This document shows positions 26,501 to 40,600 of a stretch of 64,000 nt of DNA, in pieces. The notes under the pieces are model-generated. The model ran no database searches, was not told the origin of the DNA, and was given only the letters and a program-made list of their open reading frames with translations. The first letter of the stretch is position 1, and the number at the start of each line of letters is the position of its first letter. Source of the DNA: Glandiceps talaboti (lineage: Eukaryota > Hemichordata > Enteropneusta > Spengelidae); assembly GCF_964340395.1 (NCBI RefSeq), contig NC_135556.1:23333223-23397222 (forward strand), given 5' to 3'. The position numbers and the translations under genes are program-made.

Positions 26501-29500
26501 TCTATATACAGAGTTTTTGTTAAAGTTTTGAACCTTAACAACAGGAAGAGAAAATCCTGTAAAATCTCAAAACTTATCCTGTACTATAATTTTGGTTTGA
26601 AACGACACTAAAATATGAGGTGAATATACATTTAATTTTGCGTACTTGCCTTGTTAGCATGTATTTTGAAAATGACAAAATCTTGTTCAATCATTTTCTA
26701 TCTATTCTACCATGCTGTTTAAAACACCTTTGAGGTGTGGACTTCAAATAAATCAGGGTTTGCCTCTGAGTCTGAATAACCTATTCTCCAAATCAGATAT
26801 TAGGTTTCCTTTTATACTTTGAGACTGTCACCAAAATATCTTATGTCACTTGATTGAAATCCATGATATATGATACCTGATAAAGGCTGCTCAATCACAC
26901 AATAAGTTCCTGTATACATTCAGTAATATGACGTAGGTGGGAGAAAGAAAACAAGATTTGTTTTCCAAATCAGAACTATTAAAAATTAAAACTGAAAATC
27001 TCCCTCCCAACACACAGGGGAGAGAAACAAGGATTTCAAATAAAATACAGAAGTGATGTGATAATGAAGTATGCTGATTCTAGATGTACATTTGAATCAA
27101 ATCTGATAATCAAATATGCACAGATGTCCTATGCCGTCATTATCTGAGTCATGTAGATATACATGTTGATGTTAATATTTGATAATTTCTAGTCACTGTG
27201 AGAACATAAAATTATGTGAACATGTGTATTTTGGTTCAGGACTAGTCTATTTTAGATTATTCAACTACAATAATTTTTGCACTGATTGAAAATAATAGCA
27301 ACTTCACTGTGAATTCTGAATAACCACAGGTAATAAACTTTATAAAGGCAAATTTATCGTACATTTAATTTTAGAAGTGATGTGACACTGTAGACAAAAA
27401 ATTATTTATCAGCTAAAATAAAGTGGTGTCAAAATGTGGCAAAAAATAGTCTTTCGGTGAAAATTTTTCTACTCAATTAAAATAAATACTTGTAGTATTG
27501 TGCTTATCATGGATGCAAACAGGTTATTACCCGTTGTCAAATAACACGACTATTTTACAGTGATTGCGTTCTTAGAAAAAACTGCCCATTAGTTTAGGTG
27601 GTATGTCTTTAATACCACATTCAGGGCACATACTAAGGTTGTGCAGTGGTGCATTACAGTCAGCCACAGTAATATCCTGAATAGTGTAATCACTGCGGAA
27701 ACATCATCTTCTAACACACATAGTGCCCACCCCTAAGCCAACTTCAAGCAGGAAGCCTGATGAAATCAATATGTACTAGTTATTTTTAGATCTTGACAGG
27801 CATCTCCTAAGAGGTGTATTACTAGAATAATTGTCTTCTACATCACTTCCCTAGAAGGGCTAATTTATGGCATTGGGTTTTAACAGGCTGTCCATCAATA
27901 ATAGTTTCTCTGTCATGCAAAACACAATTTTTAATCTGATATGCATGACTTGTACTGTGAAAAGAGTTGATTTGAAAAATAATACTTTGAAGATTGAGTA
28001 TTTTCAGTCAGCTATCCATTCAGGCATATCTCTGTTTGAATACACCAATTTTCTTTGATATTGTTCACATGATAATGTGAAAGATAAATGAAAGATTTAA
28101 ATAATTTTCTTAATTATAGTGTTTCATAGCCTGAGTACCATTTCACTTCAGCCAACTATTGAGTGATCAATACCAATGATTACTATTTCTCCATTATTTG
28201 CGGAATAATTATTGTCATCTGACATGACATGACATGACATGACATGACATGACATGACATGACATGACATGACATGACATTGACACTTCAAAGTATTTTC
28301 ATTGTGTTCCTATTATTCCGAACTCATGAAATTCTCAATCAGGTAAGATATATAGGAAACACAGTAAAAATTTACCTTTGGTGTTAAAATATTAAACATT
28401 AACCCTATGGAATGTACCTGTAGGCTACAGAGTGCACCACCACAAGGGACATATTCACTATTAAAAGAGGGGTGACAGGTTGGTTTATTGATGTGTAACT
28501 CAAACACACACTTCAAATTCAATAAATCACGATTTTAAATGGTATTGACGTAATAAGATGAAATATGAAGTGAAATTGGTTGATGCAATCATAGAAATTG
28601 AATAATTAATCATTTTTGAGAAATGTGATAATACAACACCTGTGATGTGAAACATAATTATTTCATTACAAAGGTACAAGCAACGAAACTATTTCAAATT
28701 AAAGTTGTTAATATAATAAACAAAATTAGAGAATGTGTTGTCACTATGCAAACAGCAACTAAACATGCATTTGTTTCTCTTGTAGCTGATCTAATTTGTT
28801 TGATTGGTAACTCATTTGTGTTTGATATGGTAAATGTATAAATTACATGTATATTGAATGAAGTACGGTAACAGAATAGGGGTGTGCGCAGACATACCCA
28901 CTTCATTTGATAAGTTTTTGTTTATTTTATAGAAAATAAATTTTTAATTTTTTAACATTTCTTTCTTTATTTTGCACAGTCTTATTATTTTGTTTGCTGG
29001 TAGACACTCTAAGGTGTTTTAATTTTATTTAGAATATAGTTTTCCTTTTGTATTTTGACATGCACTACAATTATTTCTAGGTATGGAAAGGAAACAAAGT
29101 AATGAAAAAAAGACAGATTTTAATCGTAATTTTGATTTCCCTCATTTTAGTCATTTAGTAATACTGTTTGAGGTGTTTGTTGTCATAGAAACCATGTCAA
29201 ATTATATTGTTCGATATAAGTTTTATTTTGTTGAAATTAGTTAGATTACTTAGATGAATATAAAAATGCTGTCAAATTGTGATCATTAATTTCTCAAAAT
29301 ATCATTCCCAGAAATTTGTGAACTGTAAAGTGTATGTCTGAAAATAGCAATGTGAATAGAGTATACTAGTTTACATGTGTTATATACCATTCTGATGAAT
29401 GCAAAAATCATACCTTTGTTTTCTCATATGTTGTTCTGGAAAAGGGAATTACCGACAGGGATATACATTGTGTATTAAAAGATAAAGTTCAAAAGCGGTA

Positions 29501-31593
29501 TTAATTTACCTGTAGCGTTTGTAACCTGATACTTTTGCTATACTGTTTGTTGTTGTAACAAGCACCTAAGGATGTTCACGCTTGGACAGACTAAAGATAG
29601 AGGCAACATTTCGAGGGTACTTTCTAACAATTTGAGGTTATTGTGTCACCGGAACAACAAAATATAACAATAGTAGTACATTAGCAGTGACATACCATAG
29701 AATAATTCGTGTACCAGAGAGCTTTTAGTCACAACATCTTTAAGTCACGGTATCTAACCACTATCCAAGGTACTAGACATTTTGGCATGCATGTGAAAAG
29801 TTGTGTTTTGTTTGTGCTTGTTGATGTGGAATTGAAATATTGCCTGGCCTAAATGTTTGCTTAGGTTGTGAAACTCGGGTAACTGAGTTGAGAGGATCCA
29901 ATGGATTGGTGGATCTGGTCAATTTTCACTAAACTTTGCTGCACATTCAATAAGGTTTCCTCGGTGATCAGCCTTGGCGGCCTAGAGAGATTTCACACTT
30001 TCCATCCCCAATAAATACTATCCTTGTCGACCTTGACTTCTATGTTCTACACAATGTGTGTAAATTTGCTTGAAATATTTGTTGTCCTTGGGGAGCCCTA
30101 TATTTTCATGCCTGTATGCTTTTAACTGTCTGTCTTTTGTGAGACTTTCCGCTTACTGGCACCTATGGCCTGGGGGAGGGAAACAGTTATTTGATGTTAA
30201 TATTTTTTGGGACAACTGAAGGACAAATCCATGGACAAATGGTCACCAATTCAAAGGACAATATAAAGATGTTTTGTAGTTCATGGACAAAGTCATGATG
30301 ATGTTCATCCCGAGATAATCATGTAATTGTATGTGTGCCACGCTGTCAACTTTGAATGCAAGGTAATGAGGGCAGTTTATCAAATCACAGTCGATGATAA
30401 ACCATGTTTTGTTAAATTCCAGCTGACATCCTATAATGACTATTTTTATAATGATGATAATAGCTATCATTGGTCAAGTATCATTAACTTGTTGTGCTTC
30501 TCTAAATCAGCTTTTTGATGACAACAAAAGTATTTTTGCACAAGAATATCAGAAAAAAAAAATGTTTTCTGACTGGTTGTGACACTTATTGTGCTCCTTC
30601 AAGAACTATTGTGGTATTACAGTGCTAAGAAATGGTAGCCATCAAATCAGATGTATTAAATCTTATTCAATTTTCACATACTATTAAAACTGATGGTCAA
30701 CCAGAAAACCAGTTTTCATTATCATAATCTTTCAAGACCACCTGTATGAATGTGCTACTGAGATGTAAAATGTGGTGTGTCCAATAGATTTAGTGATGAA
30801 GTACACACATAATACAGTCCCTGTCAGGAACTAGACTAACTTGCCATATTATAATGCCTGTGGTTTTAACAAGTGGTAAACTGAATTCTCTATGGTCAAA
30901 ACATAACCAGTATAATAAATCAATTAAGACTTGGTAACAGATAATAAACTTGTTGTTATGGTCTTTACCAAGGTCATTACTGTCAATCACAAAGATCACA
31001 GCTATTGTGTGCCATACATGTATTTGATTAGTCAACTATCTGCCTCCACAGTAAGGTCATGGGCTGTACTTAAAGTTGATGACTTGAAGTGATACAACCC
31101 CAAAGTTTAACACAGTATACTAATAGAATGTGTCAAAGTCTGGCCTGTACACAGAACAGATAGAGAAAAGTAAATATTCTGTTACTGTATAGTTGCTCAG
31201 CTTTCTTGTACCTCTGTGTGAATTTCATAGGTGTGATATTCAACATGGCACAGGTGTGTATATATAATAATAACATGTAATAACTTTGTAATCTGTATGA
31301 CTAAAGATACAGATCAGTTTACCCAGGATTTGGAATGCCCCTCCAATAATCTGGACATAACAAAAACAACAACTTTGATTCATGTCTTTCCCCTACCCCA
31401 TCTCCCCACCCTCAACATCCACTTGAAAACTTTGGAGGAATGTGGTATGAGGGTACGCAAGTAATTGATAATTCACTTTAAAGGCACAGAATAACATGAA
31501 ACATTAGTTTAAATTACCACACAGTGCTTTGAGACATGATAAAGTTATAACTGAACCAGTAAATTGTATACAAAACCCATATTTTAACACACA

Positions 31594-31670
<77 letters not shown>

Positions 31671-34600
31671 CCTACCCCTCACCACCACAAGGGTGTTACA
31701 AGTACATGTAATGCACTCTAAGACACAGATTAGGTAAATATCAAGTCAAAATTATTTAGCTACCCTTTTCAGTGCATACTTATGTACAGAGAAGGTCAAA
31801 ATCTATGCATGGTGCATTTCACCAGCAGAACCAGTACAGTTTTCCATCACTGTCAGTGTGGTACGTAGTATCAAGTATTTTGGTATCTAGGTATGAAAAC
31901 CATGTTAATAGACATCATACTGTACAGTGAAGTCTAAAAATACTTGAGTGCTCCATATATATAAGTTACAGCACATCAACCATTGTGTTTTTCAGTGTCA
32001 CATATATAAATCATTGTGGCAAGAATGATCAGCAGGTATGAGATCTAACATTTGGTCTTTTAAAAATGTTTTGCTCAATATTAATTTGTAAGTGCTGCTA
32101 GGTTAAGTGTGTTCTTCAAATAAACCAGGTTACCAATACCAGGCATATGTAACTCTGTTGATTAAAATGGCTTGTGACAGGGGGTATGTAGTTGGTGTAT
32201 TTGTTAAGAGAAGTAAATGGGTAAAATTTACCTTGCTTTCCCAGTCATGATTCCAATGCAGAATTATTGTACACTCTATGGACATCATCCAGTTTTAATA
32301 CCCTAGTTTCTATACCTTGGCAAAAACTCTTTATAATTTTTTTTATGGAAATGTAATAATAGGCATCAATCTTTGACAACATTTTTGAGTTATTATCAAG
32401 TTCATTAGATTTCAAAATTAGAAATTATGACAGCATATGGTTCTTTTTTTACACTATTGTGTAATGGGTGAGTAACAATGAGAAAGGCCTTGGTTGATAG
32501 AGGTGAGAGATGACAGCACACTGTGGAATTTCACACTTGCATGGATGAAATGTTTCTGTGTTGTGAGGCGACTGTGCTACAGAAACAAGTTTTATGTAGT
32601 TGCCAAGTGTGTGTCTGACAATAGTTTCTAGGCTTCCTGTCTTACTGATTGTGAATGTTGATGTCTGGATTAAGTTAGGATTTTAAGGATTTTAGACCCA
32701 TGTCACAAAATGCTGAAACTTGGCCAGAGCTACAAGTGCTGACATGGCATCTATGCTGATTGACTACAGGATACTTACCTACCAGGGCATTTATAATGGT
32801 TTCCAATGTCAATGCTTTCTATAAGGCATTTATCTGGTTTCCGACGTTCATGTGTATTTCAAGTCACTTGTATGGCTTCACTTTAACTACAGGGTATTTG
32901 TATGGCTTCCAATTTCAATCTTACTATATGTGGGGCCAGAGGATTTTTTAATCCGTCTTTTTTCCCCTTTTCTATTTTTTCTTCAGTATATGGAATTTTT
33001 TTTTCTATTCCGAAATAAATAAATAATAATAATAATAATAATATGACATAATATGGCCTTCTTGCCAACATGATCAGTGCATTTTTTTAAAACTTGTTTT
33101 TATTGCAAGTTCATAGAACTTGAACATCAGGACATTTTGTCTTCCAATTTCAATACTCACTACTGTATTATAGTATATGGGCATTTATGTCATGTGGTAT
33201 TCTTATAACTACAACTTAGTAAAAGGCATTTTTATGGCTTTCAATTTGAATGGTTTCTACATGACATTTACTACAAGTATATCATGGCTTCATTCTAACT
33301 ACAGAGCATTTGTATGGGTTCCATAACTGCAGGGCATTTATATGCTGTTAAGTTTCAGTGCTAACTGTGGGCATTGATATGGTTTCCAATGTCCATGCTA
33401 ACTGCAGGGCATTTAAATGGCTCTCATGTCAACTACATGGCATTTAAATAAAAAGAAAGCTGATAAACAAACTTCAGAATTTAAACGTGCAAAAGGTTAT
33501 TGAAAGTTTCACTGTGATTAGTTAGAAAACAATTGAAATAAAATGACTAAATATGCTAAATCCTATCACTGGGCACTGAAAGACACTTCCAATTCACGAG
33601 CCTAACTATTCAACGGATATTTAGTGGAGAAGTCCTTGTATCCCATGGTAGCGTAGGATAGGTGTAGCTTTGAATTGAATTGAAGTGGGTAAGGAACTCG
33701 GCCACTTATTCTGAGGATAGCTGTGTATAACAATAGGAAGTCGTAAACAGAGAGGACATACAAACTAATTTGACACATATTTAGGTCCTCAACCTAGCAA
33801 CTGTGAAGTATGGATCATCTATGCTGTTGACCTCTGTGTGAAGGACGGGAGGACTTCACCTGGTCATTTGTAATGGGCACACACTCTCTATCCTGGTTGA
33901 AGTACACATATCTCATCAAGTTTTCAGGGAGAGTTTGTTTTGGGTTTATGGTGAAGTACTTCTGTACTGTGTGTAACCTCAGCAACTATGAATCTGATCA
34001 TTGAAATATCGAACAGCATTCAAATATTATTATCTGTTGAAGTTCATCGTCATGTAGACATTTTATCTGTGCACTCTTGGTCTATCCCTGGTAACTCTGT
34101 GCTCAACTTATTACTAGGTACAGAACAACGTTGTCTTGCTTAGTCACAGTCCTATTGACATACCCATTATGTGTGCATCTCTCACTCCAGCTTGTGTGCA
34201 TCCCTTCCCCCAGCTGTGATATCCGTAAGGAGATTAGCTGGTATTATATAGATAGATAGATAGATACCCACATACAAGACTTATAATATACATATAGAAC
34301 AGGATGACTTTTATAGCTCTTATTGTAACAGTGTACAAATATTTGATTTAGTGTCTTAAAATTTCAAGTTGGCATTGAAATGCCAGTTGGCTCAAGTATA
34401 CTTACCACGAAGATCCAATACATCCTGTGTTGGTCACAGCTGAAGCCAAGCTGTGGAATTTCAATATTTCAAGCCAACCAACACCTTCCTGATATTCATG
34501 CAATCTGGATTAAGTATTGTATACTTTTCATTTAAAAGATAATACAAGGGATATACTTAATATGAATGTTGGTATAAGTTAAACCCACAACTGTAGAATT

Positions 34601-37600
34601 GATCATTGTGATATTTATGTTGGATTAAGTCTACATCTGTCATACATTCCTTCTGTTTCTTCATGGGAAAAGATAAATTTGTAACCCTGGTTTCCTTTCC
34701 TGTGTCAAGTTTTGTAGAAGAGATGTGATGTTCATTACTAAGAATTTGTATTTTTACAAAATCAGTACACAGCAAATAGTTGAATAATTTTTATCAGAAA
34801 AATGTAATTTTATCTATGGTATACTAGTATTGACAACCATACAGTGTTACACATCTATGCTATACTAGTATTGACAACCATACTGTTACACAAAGTATGG
34901 TTTGATTGTAATTGTTGTATCCAGTTTATTTTGCTGATGGCAAATTAACCTGCGCTTCCCATTTTATATACATAATCACATTGTCATATGTTCTCATGCA
35001 AAATCATGTTTCAATGTATATGGTAGTTAACCCTGCAAATATGATTTTCTGCTCTTGCCATTTCATCAATAGGCTACCCTTTGTTAGTTACCAAGTGTTA
35101 TACCTTTATTAAAAACATTGTGACCACAATTTTGATATGTACACACTCAGTGAAGACTGATTTCCCAAGAGATACAGGAAACATATCCAATTACTTTGAA
35201 TATTAGAAACATAATAATGATTCTATTTCAGTTCTCAACATTAGTGATTATGTTTCCAAATTACAATTTCAATCACTGTTGGTGACTATTGTTTGGGAAG
35301 GAAATATGAAATATAATGTATATGTATGAATACATTGAATTTCATAAATCCTCAGAGCATTGTAGATTATATGCTGCAGTTATTTCCTGTAGCCAATTCT
35401 TGTCATTGTTGGAGTATATCAAGGTTTGTCCCTACGTTGTGTTCGTGCTCACTGAGAGAGTCTGCATGTTTGAAAGCTTAATAGCTCGCGTAGCGGCTCA
35501 ATGACTAGTACGCATGCACGTCCTATATACTATGCGATGGTTTTTTGGTGGTTTTACCCAAAGATGCATTGCGGTACAATGACTATGCATGTGCGTTCTA
35601 TATACTATGCAATGTTTTGGTGGTTTTACCCAAAGATGCATTGCGATGCAATGACTACACATGTGCGTTTTATATACTATGCGCATTCTCCACGGAGATG
35701 GTGCTATCTATAGTATCATTGTGAGGCAGCCGGTCACAAATGAATCTACCCTGTGTAAAGTTATGGGCTTTGCCTAGTTATGATATTATTATCATCTCTC
35801 AAGTTCCAAATATTGTTGATCAGAGTAGTTGTGTTGTGTGATTTTGTGAAACAATGGAATGGGTTTTTAAAGGTATTTGGTTGGATTTTGAGAAACTTTG
35901 ATTGCAAAGCTTGTAATCCGACACATATGGAAATGTGACGTTAGGATTTGTTGTAATTTCCTTAATAAATAATTCTATATGTGTAAAACACATTCACTAT
36001 CATAATACTTACATGCAGCAGGTTGAAATCATGCTTGCGATAGGGCATTGATTTTTGGGTGTGGACCCAAAAATCAATTTGACTGGTGGATTTATTTTAC
36101 ATACAGCTACACAAATGAATTTACCTACAGTTGATTCAGTATTGGTCACGATATATGATCTTATGAGTATTAAATAGTTTCTAAAAATGTTCCCGTCACA
36201 GCAAGTGCAGTTTTAATACTATGAAAACTACCATGCAGTACCAGAAATGGCAATGTTTTGCACAAATTACAATTATGAGTGGCATTGACCTACAGAAATA
36301 GCAGCTTTGTATTTGCAATTACGAGTAAGTAATAAAAAAAAGTAAAGTAAAGGCAGGAATAGAAATAGAAAACATGATATTGTTATTGATGTTTTTTCTT
36401 GTCTTTTTTTCTTTCTTTCAGATCAAGCTTTGCTGGAAGATATAATGCTGGACAGTGGATATTATGCATATTACAGTACAGTAAGTATTATTACAATTTG
36501 TGTATTTTCTATGAATTTGTTTCTCACTACGGGAAGGGTAGTATAGAAACTATGGAGACAAGTACAAAAACAAACTATAATACAACGTTTGATTGTAAAG
36601 AATGAACATAGACAAAAAGAAGTATTCACTTCAAATTTATCATGATTGAACTTGAAGAGTGGTGACGTACCAAACTGTATGTTTTAATCAAACCTATGAT
36701 GGTGTTCTATTCAACCAAGACTACTCAGTTTCTTAGATTTAGGTTTTGTATGCATATTTCCTTGCCATGAACTCAGTCGACAGGACAACGAACTTGGCTT
36801 CTGAATGAATGGATGAATGGATGAATGGAGACAAGTGTTGTATAGCTTGTAGGCATGCAAGGGCACTGTCAGGTTAATGGTACATTTGTATTTGCAAACG
36901 TTGATTGTTGCTTGAATTGAATAGCAGCAAAAAGCCATTAGTGAGTTGTCAAACTTGATTATAACTGCCTAGAAATTTGTCAAAAGTAGGAAGCTAGTGT
37001 TCCAAATCAATTCTTTGTAAACCATACCTGTAATAATGGTGAAAAGGAACAATAATGTAATTTGTGGAAAAATGGTGTAATTTATTTGGTGGGCAAGTAA
37101 CTCCTGGTTACTAGATATGTTTTGCCATATTATTTATGGAGTCTTGCCAAAGTTTGCTTGCTCATATTGTTGCTGCAAGTGGTATCTAGTACATGATAAT
37201 CTACTTGCCACAGAAATGGTAGCGAAACATGAAAAGGGTAAGAAAAAATGAAAATGTTAAAATGATTGTGATAGAAGGCTGTGTGTATTAAATTGTAAGT
37301 AACACAACACACCACAGCACAGCACAACACAGCACAGCACAGCACAGCACAACACAACACAACACAACACAACACAACACAACACAACACAACACAACAC
37401 AACACAACACAACACAACACAACACAGCACAGCACAGCACAGCACAACACAACACAACACAACAGTCAACACATGACAACACAACACTATACAATACAAC
37501 ACAACACAAAACAGCACAACACAACACAACACAACACAACACACCACAATACAACACAACAAAACACTATACAGGTGATTATTATTGCTGTAGACACCTG

Positions 37601-40600
37601 ACTAAAGACCTGTTTAAACGTCCAACACCAAATACAATATGCACAAAAACGGTATAGCAACATAGCCTTGAATATAAACTCATGTAAAACAGCATGACTT
37701 CCAGGGGAACAAAACACAGAAAAGAAAGCCATGAGAATAAACCTGGACTGGTGTGAATTTTTCATTTCACTTTCTGAATACTACTTAACTTGAAGTGTAT
37801 ATAGAATTGAAATGAATGTGTTCCTGAGTAACAGCAGTCAGTTATTTATAAAGTTTTCTTTTTTGTCAGTGAACAGTCAGTTGTCTTTCGTTTAAGTTTT
37901 CAATTTTACCGCACAAAGAAGTTTGACTTGTATGCTTGTTGTAACAACTGACCCTCAAATCTTTTAGCAGGAAAAACCAAGTAGGCATTTATTCACATAT
38001 TCATGCATTTTCATCGCTCATCAAAAAGTAATAAAAAGGAAAGAAAGACAATTAGCTGGAAATTTCTAAGGGGGTTGAGAAAAAAACGGTTCACTAAATT
38101 TATAGGTTGACTAGATTCAAAGGATAAAAGAAAGGTCTGCAAGATTAAATAAAAAATTCAATAGGGTACAAGTGTTCTTCTTTTCAAATAAATTTCAAAA
38201 GGAATTGTGTGATTTTTCTTTAATGTCTTGTCACACTTTGTGTATGGCTACACACCTCTACCCCTGATAAAAGTTCATTGAACGATAGTGAATAGCAATG
38301 GAAGATATTTGGCTCATAGAAAAGAACTGGATCATGGGGTTCGTGCTTGAAAAAGTGCACATGAAATATAATTTGACATGGCTGTCAAGGGCACAATATT
38401 AGGTTGGTACTTTTTACAGAACTGTTGTTTGTATCATCTAACTGTTGAAAATGGCTGAATACTAAAAAAAAATATTTGAAAGGTTTGGTCAGAGTACAGC
38501 TAAGTTGTAATAACCATGCTAAAGAAATCCTGTCAATTTTTAGTAGTAGTACTTTAGTATCCTTTGAAACTTTAAATGTCCACATCAGATTGGGATTAAA
38601 ATATCACCTCAGAAAAAAATTTCATCATAAATGATCTTCTCTTATGACTCCACTGATAAGACAACACTAATGTAAAAAAAATACACCTGGGATTGAATTG
38701 TGGATCATTAAAATGTAATCCAGGAGTAAGTCTTACCTAATATTCATATTTTCCCATTTATTGAAATCCATTTCTGTATATACATATATATCAGTGTCCT
38801 TATTCCAGATGTGTGGATACTTATGCACATAAAAGAAAACATGTTTAGGACAAGCAGTGTAGATGTGAAATGCAGTATTTATAAACAAATTGAGTTGTCT
38901 CCCAGATCAGATTTTAAAAAGATTTAGATCATTTCATAATTGTGTGCAATACACACAACACAAACAGCCTTGAAACCATATACATGTAAAATAGTAGAGG
39001 GTAGATACCAGATTCACTTCAGCAACTATTGTATACCATTTCAAATAAGTATACAGTCACTAAATGTCAAATTTTGGACACCATATTACAAGTTATCCCA
39101 ATACTTTTCTTTTGATTATATTGTATAAGCCTTGGCTTCAGATAACAACTTGTCAGTGATTTCAAGGATTTACAACTTGACATTTCCAAGTTGCAATGCC
39201 AAGCATGATTTCTGAAAGGTCCATATATCAATAGACAGCCATATTTATTAGAATCGTTGTCATGTCCATATTGTAAGATTGCATAAAAACATTAGTTTTA
39301 TGAGAGAGGTAAGCACCGAAACAATAAGAAGACTGCCATAACTATAAACCCTACTGTCAGACAGACAATATCATTAAGTCGATTTTTACGATGTCATAAA
39401 AAGTCTTTTTAGGTACTACTACTAGTAAGAATTTTCTTTCTTTTTTTTCACATAGACTATAGTTTGGGAGTAGCTGTTTTCAAAGTAAACATTAAATGTC
39501 AAAGTATAGACATAAAATGTTTTATTTTCAATCCAGTGTCTTGGGAGCAATAATTTATTCTTGGTTTAAATGTCATAGTGTGAGTCATGAGAATAGAATT
39601 TTTCGTACTTTTTTTATTTTTAGATACATGGATTGTATGAACTATGGCATGTAAACTATATTCCAACATGGTGGAGGGTGTTGACTTAGTCTGGTATATT
39701 GTAGAGCCTAGATGTAATAAAGGTTTTCACCAGTGGCCAATGAATAAATAAGCAACATCCATGACTTTTCAATAACAATATTATTTTATTTAATATGATA
39801 AATATCTAAAAGTTATAAACTATATAGGAAGAAACCAGGCCTGCTGTATATATGTACATTTTCCCCATATTCCATACAGTCAAATAGTGCTTCTTCTAGT
39901 CGTACCTGCAGACGGAGTAAGCCAGGACTCGTGTTAGAACGAGACAATGTCAGAATTGAGTCCAGACATACCCTGTCTTTAAGCAGGACTGTGTTTCCGC
40001 ATACATTAGTCAGGTCCTTTTACTATACAAACCCTATACAAAAACCTACATATTGGCTATGTATATACATTAATTTTGTAAAAAGTTAATATTGCTGACA
40101 GACATCAATATTTGATTATATGTGTAGTTTGAGTAATACAATCTACTAGTCAACCAGATTACACCTAAGGGTTGAATCTTTAAACCTGGGTTCCATGAAA
40201 GCTGTCTTGGAATTCATATTATGTACTTTGTATACACACTGTGTATTATCTTTCTTACCACTTTACTGCGAGTCAAATGAATGTTAACATGGAATTTATG
40301 CTATGTGCTCTATCCAGTGTATGCAATGTACAGTATTGTTGATTCCTTAAAAAAAGAAGACCTCATAATAACAATAATTTCAGGAATCAATCCGTGAACT
40401 TTGAGAAGTATAATAATCAATGGTCTTTAAAGATGCCATATGGATGATGATTTGGATTTTTTTTTAACCCCTTCAATACTGAAAACATTCCCGCCAAAAT
40501 TGTTTGGACAAAATTCTTGTTTTATGTAAGTTTTTGGCATATATCAACTTCATTTTAGACTGGAATTAAAGAAATGTTACTTCCTAATAACGTAATATTA

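Larger units (their letters stand above)
12096..36421 (+). other. NSUN7: NSUN7 intron 1 (24.3 kb)
   Basis: The border is GTAAGT at the 5' end and a pyrimidine tract ending TTTCTTTCAG at the 3' end. I find no convincing coding sequence inside on either strand. Open frames are short, lack splice context, or come from microsatellites. The intron holds the repeats listed separately: a degenerate repeat at 13.6 kb, A/T arrays at 17.75 kb, a G-rich tract at 19.3 kb, a large composite microsatellite at 23.3-23.9 kb, paired hairpins at 25.8 kb, TGACA repeats at 28.2 kb, a CA repeat at 31.6 kb, a degenerate repeat at 32.8-33.4 kb and a minisatellite at 35.5 kb. Confidence 0.8.

Noticed and set aside
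37130-37765. Minus-strand Cys/Val-rich frames
   Set aside because: They come from the ACAAC/ACAGC array; no start or splice context.
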